Numbered from the stretch's first letter, positions 46,774 through 56,255 are shown. The stretch is DNA of 64,000 nt from Pseudomonas lurida (GCF_013522705.1 NZ_JAAMRE010000013.1:61351-125350), one strand, 5' to 3'. Translations and numbers: made by a program. The notes: generated by a model from the letters alone, not told the origin.

Positions 46774-46814
46774 TTCAAGCTGCAAGTGTTCACTCGACTT
46801 GCTTGCAGCTTGAA
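46774..46814. repeat. perfect inverted repeat (TTCAAGCTGCAAG family)
   Basis: TTCAAGCTGCAAG (46774-46786) and its exact inverse CTTGCAGCTTGAA (46802-46814) around a 15-base loop. It lies between the convergent DUF6388 and nadC genes and shares AAGCTGCAAG with the left arm of the S23 insertion at 12536. There is no T tract, so it is not a simple terminator. Confidence 0.85.
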
Positions 46815-46819
46815 ATGCC

Positions 46820-47668
46820 TCAAATACTGAGCCGCATCGACAGATCCACCGCCTTCACATCCTTGGTCATCGCACCGATGGAGATGTAGTCCACACCGGT
46901 CTCGGCGATGGGCAGCAGGGTGCTTTCATTGATACCGCCGCTGGCTTCCAGTTTCGCCTTACCGCCGCTCAGGCGCACGGCTTCGCGCATGTCCTCCAGG
47001 CTCAACTCATCAAGCATGATGATGTCGGCGCCCGCCGCCAATGCTTCGCGTAACTCTTGCAGACTTTCCACCTCGATTTCCACTGGCTTGCCGGGGGCGA
47101 TCCTGTGCGCGGCAGTGATGGCCTGCGCAATGCCCCCGCAGGCCGCGATGTGGTTTTCCTTGATCAGGAACGCATCGTACAAACCGATGCGATGGTTGTG
47201 GCAGCCCCCGCAGGTCACGGCGTATTTCTGCGCCAGGCGCAAGCCCGGCAGGGTTTTGCGGGTATCCAGCAATTTGACTGGAGTGCTGGCGACGAAGTCC
47301 GCCAGGAACCGGGCGCGTGTGGCGACTCCGGACAGCATTTGCAGGAAGTTCAGCGCACTGCGTTCGCCGCTGAGCAGCGAGCGCGCCGGGCCCTCTAGGT
47401 GGAACAATGCCTGATTGGGGCTGACGCGCTCGCCATCGGCCACCTGCCAATGCACGGCGACCCGAGGGTCCAACTGGCGGAACACCGCGTCCACCCACGC
47501 CGTGCCGGCGATCACCGCTGCGTCGCGAGTAATGATGGTGGCCTTGGCCAGCCGTTCGGCAGGGATCAGCTGCGCGGTGATGTCTCCACTGCCGATGTCC
47601 TCCAGCAGCGCACGGCGCACGTTGGCTTCAATTTCGGCGGTGAGGTCGGCAAGACGCAGATTCGGCAT
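46820..47668 (-). CDS. nadC: nicotinate-nucleotide pyrophosphorylase (quinolinate phosphoribosyltransferase)
   Basis: A 282-residue enzyme that makes nicotinate mononucleotide from quinolinate and PRPP in NAD synthesis. Family motifs: [14 protein letters not shown] (about 24-37), [20 protein letters not shown] (about 100-119), [17 protein letters not shown] (about 135-151) and [23 protein letters not shown] near 240-262. Start ATG at 47668 with GGAG seven bases upstream; six codons further upstream are open. Divergent from the DUF1631 gene, next to ampD as in P. aeruginosa. Confidence 0.97.
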   Translation of the reverse strand: MPNLRLADLTAEIEANVRRALLEDIGSGDITAQLIPAERLAKATIITRDAAVIAGTAWVDAVFRQLDPRVAVHWQVADGERVSPNQALFHLEGPARSLLSGERSALNFLQMLSGVATRARFLADFVASTPVKLLDTRKTLPGLRLAQKYAVTCGGCHNHRIGLYDAFLIKENHIAACGGIAQAITAAHRIAPGKPVEIEVESLQELREALAAGADIIMLDELSLEDMREAVRLSGGKAKLEASGGINESTLLPIAETGVDYISIGAMTKDVKAVDLSMRLSI

Positions 47669-47912
47669 AACAGGCTCCACAAACAAAGTGCCTCGATTAT
47701 AGGGGGTGTGTGCCTGCGAACCCAGCGGCCTGCTGATTTATGCGCGAATGTCAGAGCGTGCTGGCGTAACCCCCCTCGTTTGCAAGATAATCTCGCGCCT
47801 TGCAATTGGCGTCATAGCTTTGACGTCCTGGTGGTGGCCGGCTTTTGCCAGCGAGCGTGCTGGCGCGCAGCCGGTCCCGCCCCATTCGATACCGCCGTCT
47901 CAGGAGGCCAGG

Positions 47913-50063
47913 ATGCACAATGACGGAAAGGTGGTGCCGATCAACAAGGCGCACGCCACGCCATCGCCGCTCGCCCGCCTGCCGGTTGTGTTGCTGCAGG
48001 TTCGCGACAAGGCGGCGCAGCAGCTGCAGCAGGGCTTGCAGGACCTGTTCGATAACGCCGACGACACCTTGTTTGAAATGGCCGACAAGGCCCGCAGCAA
48101 CGTCGACCACCATATTTTCTTTCAGGCCATGCGCGACCTGCGCCTCAAGCGCAAGAATTTCGAGCGCGTGTTCATGGAGCGCCTGTTCGCGGCCTTCGCC
48201 AGCCTGGGCGAAGCCGGGCGCGGTGAGCTGCAACTGGTGCCGCTGGTGTCTTACGAAGCGGCGCCCACGACGCCCCGCGATGCACTGGAAAAAGCCGTGG
48301 CACTGGAGGCCATGCTCGAGCGTGTGCGGCATCGCGACGGGCTGGCGCTGGCGCAGCTCACCGCACGGCTGAGCGCCGTGTTGGGCAGTCACCTGGCCGA
48401 ATGTGAAAACCCCCTGGGGCCGGCGCTGCTCTGCGAATGCTTCCTGCAGGCGGGGCGCAGCCTTGGGGTGGAAATCCGCGTCAAGCTGATCATGCTCAAA
48501 CTCTTCGAAAAATACGTCCTCAGCGATGCCGATCAACTGTATGGCGAAGCCAATCAGTTGCTGGTCGCCACCGGCGTGCTGCCTGAACTCAAGGCTGCGC
48601 CGTCGCGGCGCGCGGGTGAGCGTGCCGCTCGTGAGCAGCGGCACGAAGAGGCGTTGCCGCCCACCGAGTTGCCCGTCGACGAGGGCGGCCAGCAAGCCTT
48701 CGCTGCGCTGCAAACCTTACTCAAAGCCGTGCGCGGCAGTGTGGCGCCGACCCTGGAAGCCAGTCACCAACCGCAGCCCATCGCCACCCGCGACCTGTTG
48801 CGACTGTTGTCCCATTTGCAGCAGTACGTGCCGACGCCGCAGGTCGAGGACGAGTTCGATCTGCGCAACCAGCTTGAGCAATTACTCACCCGCGTCAGCG
48901 TCAAGAGTGGCAAGTCGCGGGTGGTGGAAGAAGCCGACGAAGACGTGATCAACCTGATTGCGCTGGTGTTCGAATTCATCCTCAGCGACTGCACCGTCCC
49001 CGATACCTTCAAGTCATTGATCGCTCGCCTGCAGATTCCGATGCTGAAAGTGGCGGTGCTGGACAAGGGCTTTTTCAGCCACGCCAGCCATCCGGCGCGA
49101 CGCCTGCTCAATGACATCGCCGCCGCGACCATGGGCAGCAGCGTGGGAGAAGACGAGCCGCGCGACCCCCTGTACCTGCGCGTCGAGCAACTGGTGCAGC
49201 GCTTGCTCAATGAGTTTGTCGACGACGCGGCGATTTTTTCCCAATTGCTCACCGAGTTCAGGGCCTTTACCGCCGACGAACAACGGCGCAGCGCGCTGCT
49301 CGAACAGCACACCCGCGAAGCCGAACAAGGCCGCGTACGCACCGACGAGGCGCGTACGCGGGTGGCCGATGCGCTCAATCGGCGACTGCTGGGCAAAGTA
49401 CTGCCGCAGGTGGTGGTGCAGTTCCTGCAACAGGCCTGGAGCCAGGTGCTGTTGCTGGCCAGCCTCAAGCATGGCGAGCAGTCGGTGCACTGGCAGGCGG
49501 CCTTGCGCACCATGGACGACCTGATCTGGAGCGTCGGCCTGCACGACGACACCGAGGCCGGCCGGCGTTTGCTGGAGCAGTTGCCTGGCCTGCTCAAGGC
49601 GCTGCGCGACGGTTTGAACAGCGCCGCGTTCGATCCTTTCAGTGCCCGAGAATTCTTCGTGCAGCTGCAGGCGTTGCATGTGCAGCCGGCCGAGCGCATC
49701 GACGGGTTGATCGAAGTGCGCGAGCCTTTCGTGCTTGGCACGTTGCCAGGCGAGCCGGCGATCGACCTGCCATCCGACGATCCCGATCTGCTCAAGGTCC
49801 ATTCACTTCGGGTCGGCGCCTGGATCCTGCTTCAACAGGACGCCACCGTTGCCTTGCGCTGCAAGCTCGCCGCCATCCTGGCACCGGCCAATACCTATGT
49901 GTTCGTCAACCGCGCGGGGCTCAAGGTGCTGGAGCAAAGCCCCGGCCAACTGGCGCTGGCATTCAAGCAGGGCAGTTTGCAGGTGCTGGATGACAGCCCA
50001 CTGTTCGAACGCGCGCTGGCCGCGGTGGTTGACAGGCTGCGGCAACTCAATCACGCCAAGTGA
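47913..50063 (+). CDS. DUF1631 family protein
   Basis: A 716-residue, mostly helical cytoplasmic protein. MHNDGKVVPINKAH is followed by ALQDLFDNADDTLFEMADKA, DLRLKRKNFERVFMERL and DEDVINLIALVFEFILSDCTVPDTF, matching the long DUF1631 family, whose function is unknown. The C-terminal 90 residues (LKVHSLRVGAWILLQQDATVALRCKLAAIL and YVFVNRAGLKVLE) read like a PilZ-type beta-barrel, but the RxxxR/DxSxxG c-di-GMP motif is not clear. Start ATG at 47913 with AGGAGG; the frame is open to 47706. ampD follows after 61 bases. Confidence 0.85.
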   Translation: MHNDGKVVPINKAHATPSPLARLPVVLLQVRDKAAQQLQQGLQDLFDNADDTLFEMADKARSNVDHHIFFQAMRDLRLKRKNFERVFMERLFAAFASLGEAGRGELQLVPLVSYEAAPTTPRDALEKAVALEAMLERVRHRDGLALAQLTARLSAVLGSHLAECENPLGPALLCECFLQAGRSLGVEIRVKLIMLKLFEKYVLSDADQLYGEANQLLVATGVLPELKAAPSRRAGERAAREQRHEEALPPTELPVDEGGQQAFAALQTLLKAVRGSVAPTLEASHQPQPIATRDLLRLLSHLQQYVPTPQVEDEFDLRNQLEQLLTRVSVKSGKSRVVEEADEDVINLIALVFEFILSDCTVPDTFKSLIARLQIPMLKVAVLDKGFFSHASHPARRLLNDIAAATMGSSVGEDEPRDPLYLRVEQLVQRLLNEFVDDAAIFSQLLTEFRAFTADEQRRSALLEQHTREAEQGRVRTDEARTRVADALNRRLLGKVLPQVVVQFLQQAWSQVLLLASLKHGEQSVHWQAALRTMDDLIWSVGLHDDTEAGRRLLEQLPGLLKALRDGLNSAAFDPFSAREFFVQLQALHVQPAERIDGLIEVREPFVLGTLPGEPAIDLPSDDPDLLKVHSLRVGAWILLQQDATVALRCKLAAILAPANTYVFVNRAGLKVLEQSPGQLALAFKQGSLQVLDDSPLFERALAAVVDRLRQLNHAK

Positions 50064-50124
50064 TCGCAACCACGGGGTCGAACGCGGCATACTGGTCATC
50101 TGTTGTCCCGTTCAAGGAACCTGT

Positions 50125-50685
50125 ATGCAGTTGGACCCCGCCAGCGGTTGGTGCCAGGGCATTGCTCATTGCCCCTCGCCCAACTTCAACGAGCGCCCCG
50201 CAGGCGAGATTTCACTGCTGGTGGTGCATAACATCAGCCTGCCACCGGCTCAGTTCGGCACCGGCAACGTGCAGGCTTTTTTCCAGAATCGCCTGGATGT
50301 CACGGAACATCCCTACTTTGAAGGGATTGCCGACCTACGGGTCTCTGCGCATTTTCTGATTGAGCGCGACGGCGCGGTGACGCAGTTTGTGTCCTGCCGC
50401 GACCGGGCCTGGCATGCCGGTATTTCGCGGTTCGAAGGACGGGAAACCTGCAACGATTTTTCCCTGGGCATCGAACTGGAAGGCACGGATGACCTGCCGT
50501 ACACGGATGCCCAGTATGCGTCGCTGACCGAGCTGACCCGGCAATTGCTGACGGCTTATCCGGACATCACCGCGCAACGCATTTGTGGTCACAGCGATAT
50601 TGCCCCGGGACGCAAGACCGATCCCGGCCCCGCTTTTGATTGGGCGCGCTTTCGCAGCGCCCTGCAGGATGGAGGACACACCTGA
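50125..50685 (+). CDS. ampD: 1,6-anhydro-N-acetylmuramyl-L-alanine amidase
   Basis: A 186-residue zinc amidase of peptidoglycan recycling; it cuts the peptide from anhydro-muropeptides and thereby keeps the AmpR-controlled beta-lactamase gene off. Zinc ligands are visible: His in LLVVHNISLPP (near 35), and His and Asp in ICGHSDIAPGRKTDPG (about 153-168). HFLIERDGAVTQFV near 80-93 is the amidase_2 fold signature. Its stop overlaps the ampE start by one base. Confidence 0.97.
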   Translation: MQLDPASGWCQGIAHCPSPNFNERPAGEISLLVVHNISLPPAQFGTGNVQAFFQNRLDVTEHPYFEGIADLRVSAHFLIERDGAVTQFVSCRDRAWHAGISRFEGRETCNDFSLGIELEGTDDLPYTDAQYASLTELTRQLLTAYPDITAQRICGHSDIAPGRKTDPGPAFDWARFRSALQDGGHT

Positions 50686-51521
50686 TGAGTTTCCTGGTAC
50701 TGGTGCTGGCTGTATGGATCGAGAAGTTCTCGGCCCTGCGTCATCGGTTGCAGCGCGATGGCGGCTGGCTGCGCGAACTGGCCAGGCTGGAATCGAGCCC
50801 GCGCCTGGCACAGCGGCCCTGGCTGATCCTGACGTTACTGGTGCTGCTGCCGGTGGCCGTGCTGGCGCTGTTGCTGATGGTGCTGGAACCGGTGGCCTAT
50901 GGTTTGCTGGCACTGCCGGTGCACCTGCTGGTGGTGATCTACAGCCTGGGCCGTGGCGATCTGCTGGCTGATCTGGGGCCGTTCCGCGACGCCTGGCGGC
51001 GCGGCGACCTGCAGGCCGCCGAACATGTGGCCGAGCGCGACTTGGCGCTGGGTGCCGACAGCGGCGAGCAACTGCTCGAGCGCGTGCAGGGCCATCTGTT
51101 GTGGCAGGCTTACCAGAGTTTTTTTGCGGTGATCTTCTGGTATTTCCTGCTCGGCCCGGTGGCCGCCCTGGCCTATCGTCTGCTGGCACTGGCCAGCGAG
51201 CACAGCCTCAACCCTTTGGTTGCCGAACGCGCCGGGCAACTGCGCCACGCGTTCGACTGGCTGCCGGTGCGCTTGCTGGCGGCCAGCTTTGCCTTGGTAG
51301 GCAACTTCGTCGCGGTCAGCCGAGTGATGCTCCACGAGTTGCTGAGCTGGGACATCAGCGCAGCCCAACTGGTAGAGAAAGTCGGCCTGGCCGCCGCCGA
51401 AATCCCGGCTCCCGCAGTAGGCGCCGAGGGCATCAACAGCCTCGACCGGTTATGGGAACTGCTGCTGCGTGCCGCCGTGCTGTGGTATGCCGGTTTCGCC
51501 ATCTGGACCGTCTTGCCATAA
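50685..51521 (+). CDS. ampE: AmpE-type membrane protein, beta-lactamase regulation
   Basis: A 278-residue inner-membrane protein with hydrophobic segments near 1-12, 45-90, 145-175 and 200-225, including PWLILTLLVLLPVAVLALLL and FWYFLLGPVAALAYRLLAL. It matches AmpE (CobD-like fold), whose role in ampD signalling is unclear. Start ATG at 50685 immediately at the ampD stop (TGATG). Confidence 0.93.
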   Translation: MSFLVLVLAVWIEKFSALRHRLQRDGGWLRELARLESSPRLAQRPWLILTLLVLLPVAVLALLLMVLEPVAYGLLALPVHLLVVIYSLGRGDLLADLGPFRDAWRRGDLQAAEHVAERDLALGADSGEQLLERVQGHLLWQAYQSFFAVIFWYFLLGPVAALAYRLLALASEHSLNPLVAERAGQLRHAFDWLPVRLLAASFALVGNFVAVSRVMLHELLSWDISAAQLVEKVGLAAAEIPAPAVGAEGINSLDRLWELLLRAAVLWYAGFAIWTVLP

Positions 51522-51683
51522 CGGCTATACGCGATACCGTGGTAGCGCTCCGGCTCCCACGGGTTGTTAACCTTAAGTTACAAAACTCCCTGTCGAATTG
51601 AGCTATATAGACAGAGCGCCAATAGTGGCCTTCTGCCGCGCTCCTGCGCCCTTAATAAAAATAAAAGAAAAGGGAGTTCACCT

Positions 51684-53714
51684 GTGAAGAGCTTGCTCTA
51701 TCCCGCCGTCGCGCTGATGAATCGCCTGAGTTTCGGTATGAAGTTCAGCCTGATCAGCGTGTTGTTCCTGTTGCCGATGCTGGCGACCAACGCGTTCCTG
51801 GTGCGTGACGCCTGGCGCGAATTCCAGGGCACTCGCGTCGAACTGCAAAGCCTGGATGTACTCGGCAGCAGCCTGGCCCTGCGCCGCGACCTGGAAACCC
51901 TCAACAACCAGGTGCAGATCAATGCCACGCTCGGCCAGTCCGCCAAGGTTGGGGATCTTGAAAGCACGATCAGCGCCCTGGAACAGAGCGTGCTGAGCCG
52001 TTTGCAGGGCCTGGCGCCCATAAGCGTCGACCCGGAGCACGTCGCGGTGTTTGCAGCCAAGCGCGCTGAATTGCTCGATGCCTTCAAGGCCCAGCAACAG
52101 GAAACCTCGCTACTGAGTAAAAGCGCGCTGATCGGCAAACTGTTGAACAAAGCGCAGATGCTCGGCCAGATCATCGCCAGTCAAGCCGGGCTGAGCCGCG
52201 ATCCCCAAAGCGATTTGCGCCAACTCAGCGACTTGATCACCAGCGTCACGCCGCAGGTAAGCCAGACGCTGGGGGAGGGGCGCGCGATGGGAGCCTTTTC
52301 CCTGGGGCAAGGTTTTCTCAACTCATCATCCAGCACTCGCTTTGATGAACTGCTGCAGCAGCTGGAAAAACTCCACGCCGAGTACGCCTTGAAACTGCAG
52401 GATGCACTGGGCTCCAGCAGTGCCGCGCACACGGCGCTCGACGGCCTGGCCAAGGCCAGCAATGCCAGCCTCAAGCAGGGCAGCGAGTTGTTCGAAGAAC
52501 GGGTGGTCATGGCTGAAACCCTCGACGCGTCCTGGCAGGGTTTTTATGACGATGTCAGCCAACTGATGGCCAAAACCTATGAACTCGATGAGGCCACCCT
52601 GGGATTTCTCGATCAGCAGTTGCAGCAACGCCTGGCGCAGAAGCGCCTGCATATGGTGGTGCTGGTGTCGGCGCTGACGGCGGTGTTTTTGCTGATCTTT
52701 TACTTGTACGCCGGTTTCTACGCCTCGACGCGCACCACGTTGCGGCACTTGGGCCAGATGATGGACGACGTGGCGGCCGGCGACATGACTGTCACCTTTG
52801 TGGCGCGCAGCCGCGATGAGCTGGGCGAACTCGGCCAGGTATTCAACGGCACCGTGGCAAAAATCCATGACTTGATCGAGCGTGTCGGCCACACCGTCAG
52901 CCAGGTCGAGCGGCAGGCCGGCCAAGTGGAAGTAGTCTCCGACTCCAGCAACCAGGCGGTCCGTGGCCAGCGCACGCAGATCGAACAGGTCGCGACAGCG
53001 ATGAACCAGATGTCTTCAACGGCCCAGGAAGTGGCGCGCAACGCCGCCGCCGCGGTGGGCAGCGCCCAGCGTGTCAACGAGGAAACCGTCAACGGCCGGG
53101 GCCTGGTGCACTCCCAGCAGAGCAGCATTGCGTGTCTGGCGACGGAGATCGACCAATCGGTGCGGGCCATCCATCAATTGGCCAGCGACAGCCAGGCCAT
53201 CAGTCGCGTATTGGATGTGATCAAAAGCATCGCCGAGCAAACCAACCTGCTGGCGCTCAACGCGGCGATCGAGGCGGCGCGCGCTGGTGAGCAGGGGCGT
53301 GGTTTCGCGGTGGTGGCCGACGAAGTGCGCACCCTGGCGCGCCGCACACAGCAGTCCACCGAAGAGATCGAGCAGATGATCAGCCGCCTGCACCAAGGCG
53401 TGGAGGCGGCCGTCACGGCCATGGGCAGCAGCCATGAAATGGCCAGTGGCACGGTCGGGCAATCGGAAAAGGTCCAGCAAGCCCTGGACAATATTCTCGG
53501 CGCCGTCGGCCTGATCGTGGACCAGAACCAGCAGATCGCCGCTGCCGTGGAGCAGCAGACCGCCGTGGCCCACGATATCGACCAGAACATCGTCGAAATC
53601 AATCGTGCCGGCGAGCATGCCGCCGACGGCGCACAACAGACGGCGGCGGCCAGTCGACAGTTATCGCTGCAGGTAGTCGAGTTGAAGCAATTGATCGGCG
53701 CGTTTCGCGTGTAG
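51684..53714 (+). CDS. methyl-accepting chemotaxis protein
   Basis: A 676-residue chemoreceptor. TM1 lies near residues 17-37 (MKFSLISVLFLLPMLATNAF), then a long periplasmic helical sensor region (about 40-320), TM2 near 323-345 (MVVLVSALTAVFLLIFYLYA), a HAMP domain (about 346-400) and the signalling domain, whose hairpin tip is IAEQTNLLALNAAIEAARAG with GRGFAVVADEVRTLARRT. There is no C-terminal CheR-binding pentapeptide. The ligand is unknown. Start is GTG at 51684 with GGGAG seven bases upstream. The position after ampE matches a receptor gene in P. aeruginosa. Confidence 0.95.
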   Translation: MKSLLYPAVALMNRLSFGMKFSLISVLFLLPMLATNAFLVRDAWREFQGTRVELQSLDVLGSSLALRRDLETLNNQVQINATLGQSAKVGDLESTISALEQSVLSRLQGLAPISVDPEHVAVFAAKRAELLDAFKAQQQETSLLSKSALIGKLLNKAQMLGQIIASQAGLSRDPQSDLRQLSDLITSVTPQVSQTLGEGRAMGAFSLGQGFLNSSSSTRFDELLQQLEKLHAEYALKLQDALGSSSAAHTALDGLAKASNASLKQGSELFEERVVMAETLDASWQGFYDDVSQLMAKTYELDEATLGFLDQQLQQRLAQKRLHMVVLVSALTAVFLLIFYLYAGFYASTRTTLRHLGQMMDDVAAGDMTVTFVARSRDELGELGQVFNGTVAKIHDLIERVGHTVSQVERQAGQVEVVSDSSNQAVRGQRTQIEQVATAMNQMSSTAQEVARNAAAAVGSAQRVNEETVNGRGLVHSQQSSIACLATEIDQSVRAIHQLASDSQAISRVLDVIKSIAEQTNLLALNAAIEAARAGEQGRGFAVVADEVRTLARRTQQSTEEIEQMISRLHQGVEAAVTAMGSSHEMASGTVGQSEKVQQALDNILGAVGLIVDQNQQIAAAVEQQTAVAHDIDQNIVEINRAGEHAADGAQQTAAASRQLSLQVVELKQLIGAFRV

Positions 53715-53840
53715 GGCGCAGGTGTAGGACTAGCCGTTTAGAGCTGTGGTGCGGGTCTGAATTTTCGCGAGCGCCTTTTCTGTTCACGTAAATGAGTGAA
53801 AATTTATTTCACTCAAACCGGGAACCGAGGAGGCACCACG

Positions 53841-54272
53841 ATGACCGCTGCACTCGGCATCAAAGGGCATTGCGCCCATTGCGACATCACGTTTGAACTC
53901 AAGCCTTGGCAGTTGAATGCCATCGCCATCGAGGAGCCGTTCGATTGCCCGTATTGCCAGCGAATCCTGCAGTTGAACTGCCCTGTGCAGTTGCGTCATT
54001 TCAAGGCGCTTGACCGTTGGGCGCTGGTGCGGCCGAGCATGGTGGCATTAACCTGCATGGTGCTGATCGTGGCGCTGGTGGCTGAGTGGCTTGGGCTGAT
54101 CAGCGTGATCGGGCAGTTCAACATTTCACTGATGGTGGTGCTGCTGCATTGCCTGGTACTGCGCTATGCGCGTCACCGCCAGCGCATGACCCTGGACCTG
54201 CACGTTGTCAGCCCCGCGCTACCAATTGAACAGCTCGCGCGCATTGCGGGTGCTCGCCTCAGCCAGCGCTAG
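53841..54272 (+). CDS. zinc-ribbon inner-membrane protein, unknown function
   Basis: A 143-residue protein with an N-terminal zinc ribbon, CAHCDITFEL (about 11-20) and FDCPYCQRILQL (about 34-45), followed by two transmembrane segments (MVALTCMVLIVALVAEWLGL and FNISLMVVLLHCLVL) and a basic tail. The ATG at 53841 has GAGGAGG eight bases upstream. Its last 54 bases overlap the convergent tatD gene. I do not recognise the family. Confidence 0.75.
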   Translation: MTAALGIKGHCAHCDITFELKPWQLNAIAIEEPFDCPYCQRILQLNCPVQLRHFKALDRWALVRPSMVALTCMVLIVALVAEWLGLISVIGQFNISLMVVLLHCLVLRYARHRQRMTLDLHVVSPALPIEQLARIAGARLSQR

Positions 54273-55001
54273 CGGGCTGAGGCCCATGCGTTCGGCCAGG
54301 GCGCGGCAGATGTCCGGCAGGTGCTCGGGGCTGTTGCGCTGGCCGGGATACATGGCGGGCGGCATGTCGGGCGAGTCGGTTTCCAGCACCACCGCGTCCA
54401 GCGGCAGGTGCGCCAGCACCTTGTGCATGCGCAGCGCCTGAGGCCAGGTCGCGGCACCGCCCAGGCCCAGCTTGAAACCGAGCTTGATGTATTCGCGGGC
54501 TTCCTCACGGCTACCGGCAAACGCATGGATGATGCCGCCACGTGGCACGCGTAGGCGCTTGAGGGTGGCAATCACCGCCGCATGGCTGCGACGCACGTGC
54601 AGCAAGGCGGGCAGCTGAAAATCCACGGCCAGCCGCAGTTGCGCCTCGAACAGGTGTTGCTGACGCTCGCGGTCCAGGTCTTCGAGGAAATAATCCAGGC
54701 CGATCTCGCCCACCGCACACAGCTGCCGATGGCCGCGCAGGCGAGTCAGCCAGTCACCCAGTTCGGACAGGTCGGCGGGGCGGTGATCGTCCAGATACAC
54801 CGGGTGAAGGCCGAACGCAGCGAACAGGCCGTCATCGGTCTGCACCAAGTCCCACAGCCGCTGCCAATTCTGCCGATACACCCCCAGCACCACCATGCGC
54901 TGTACGCCCAGCTCGCGGCTATGGGCGAGGACTTCCCGGCGGTCGCTGTCGAACTCCGGGAAGTCCAGGTGGGTGTGGGTGTCGATCAGCGTCACGTTCA
55001 C
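54219..55001 (-). CDS. TatD-family metal-dependent hydrolase
   Basis: A 260-residue TIM-barrel hydrolase with metal ligands in LIDTHTHLDFPEF (about 5-17), AVGEIGLDYFLED (about 94-106), LLHVRRSHAAV (about 135-145) and the aspartate in VVLETDSPDMPP (about 205-216). TatD proteins are 3'-5' DNA exonucleases or DNases in several bacteria. Start is GTG at 55001, overlapping the cra stop by four bases, so the two form an operon. Confidence 0.92.
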   Translation of the reverse strand: MNVTLIDTHTHLDFPEFDSDRREVLAHSRELGVQRMVVLGVYRQNWQRLWDLVQTDDGLFAAFGLHPVYLDDHRPADLSELGDWLTRLRGHRQLCAVGEIGLDYFLEDLDRERQQHLFEAQLRLAVDFQLPALLHVRRSHAAVIATLKRLRVPRGGIIHAFAGSREEAREYIKLGFKLGLGGAATWPQALRMHKVLAHLPLDAVVLETDSPDMPPAMYPGQRNSPEHLPDICRALAERMGLSPLALAEASTRNARELFNW

Positions 55002-55993
55002 GCCTCGTGAATACGCTGCTTGAAGGTGCGGCCGATGGCGTGCACGCCCGGTTGGTACTGCTCTTCTTCGATGGCGGCCAAGGCCAGGCGCAGCGCGGTG
55101 TCGGCGATCAACTGATGCTGCTGGGCCATGGCGTTGACCGGCAGCGGCAGGAAGTCCAGCAGTTGAGTGTCGCCGAACGTGCCCAGGCGCAGGGGGCGCG
55201 ATTTGAGCGGATAGTCGTGCAGTGCATCGAACACGCCTTGCAGCAGGACATAGGACGTGGTCACCAGCGCGTCAGGCAAGTGGCCCAGCCGCTGTAGCAA
55301 TTGCTCCATCAATTGTCGGCCACAGTCGCGACTGAACGCTTCACCGTGCTCGATGAGCATCTCACCGGTAAAACCCTGCAGGGCCTGCTGAAAACCGGCG
55401 GCGCGCTCCTGGCTGATGCTCAGCTCGGGGCGTGCGCCGATCAGTACGATTTGCTTGGGCAGCGGTTGCAGCAGGCTGCTGGTTAACTGATGGCAGGCCT
55501 GACGGTCGTCGCTGACCACCGAGCAGAACTGTGTCGACTCCATCACCCGGTCAATCGCGATCACCGGCAGGCCCTTGGCTTGCAACTCACGGTAACTGTC
55601 ATCGCTGGTGGGCAGGCAACTGGCCACGAATAACGCATCGCAACGTCGGGCGCGGAACAACTGCAGTAATTGGCGCTCGCTGTCGGCGTCGTCGTCGGAG
55701 CTGGCGATCAGCAGCTGATAGCCCCGCGCGCGCGCGCCTTGCTCCAGCAATTTGGCGATGCGTGCGTAACTGGGGTTTTCCAGGTCAGGCAGAATAAAGC
55801 CCAGCGTGCGCGTGTGCCGGCTGCGTAGCCCGGCGGCCTGGGGGTTGGGCGTAAAGCCGTGGGCGTCGACGACCGCTCGCACCCGCTCGACGGTCGCGTG
55901 GCTGATGCGTTGCTGGGCGGCTTTGCCGTTGATGACATAACTGGCGGTGGTCACGGACACACCGGCCAGACGTGCGATATCACTGAGTTTCAA
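54998..55993 (-). CDS. cra: fructose repressor Cra (FruR), LacI family
   Basis: A 331-residue LacI-type regulator. The helix-turn-helix and hinge LKLSDIARLAGVSVTTASYV, then INGKAAQQRIS and GLRSRHTRTLG, match E. coli Cra over the whole length (ILPDLENPSYARIAKLLEQGA; GARPELSISQERAAGFQ; TFGDTQLLDFL). In Pseudomonas Cra mainly represses fruBKA and is released by fructose-1-phosphate. Start: TTG at 55993 with AAGGA nine bases upstream gives the usual (M)KLSDIARLAG start; the longer frame to an ATG-like start at 56080 would add 29 residues not found in the family. Divergent from fruB. Confidence 0.93.
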   Translation of the reverse strand: MKLSDIARLAGVSVTTASYVINGKAAQQRISHATVERVRAVVDAHGFTPNPQAAGLRSRHTRTLGFILPDLENPSYARIAKLLEQGARARGYQLLIASSDDDADSERQLLQLFRARRCDALFVASCLPTSDDSYRELQAKGLPVIAIDRVMESTQFCSVVSDDRQACHQLTSSLLQPLPKQIVLIGARPELSISQERAAGFQQALQGFTGEMLIEHGEAFSRDCGRQLMEQLLQRLGHLPDALVTTSYVLLQGVFDALHDYPLKSRPLRLGTFGDTQLLDFLPLPVNAMAQQHQLIADTALRLALAAIEEEQYQPGVHAIGRTFKQRIHEA

Positions 55994-56138
55994 ACCGGGA
56001 TTTCCTTGTTTTTTGGAGCTCGCCCCGACATTTTGTCCAATCGTAACCGATTCCGGCGCACGACCAATGTCCCAGCTCAATCGCCGAGTGGTCCTTCAAG
56101 GATGCACAATTAACGCGTAATCTGCCTTAAATTCTAGA

Positions 56139-56150
56139 TTAAACGTTTCA
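56139..56150. promoter_or_regulatory. Cra operator for fruBKA
   Basis: TTAAACGTTTCA, identical to the operator I recall for P. putida Cra at the fruB promoter. It lies 138 bases upstream of fruB and about 146 from the cra start, between the divergent genes. The rest of the 294-base gap holds the leader hairpin at 56256; no clear -35/-10 could be assigned. Confidence 0.85.
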
Positions 56151-56255
56151 GCCAGCGTATTTTTACGACGTTCGCGACCGAGCGGCTCCTGCCAACTGAC
56201 CGCTCAGTCAGTGATTTTCAAACACCCCTACACTGTTTTATTCAAAACAATACCT

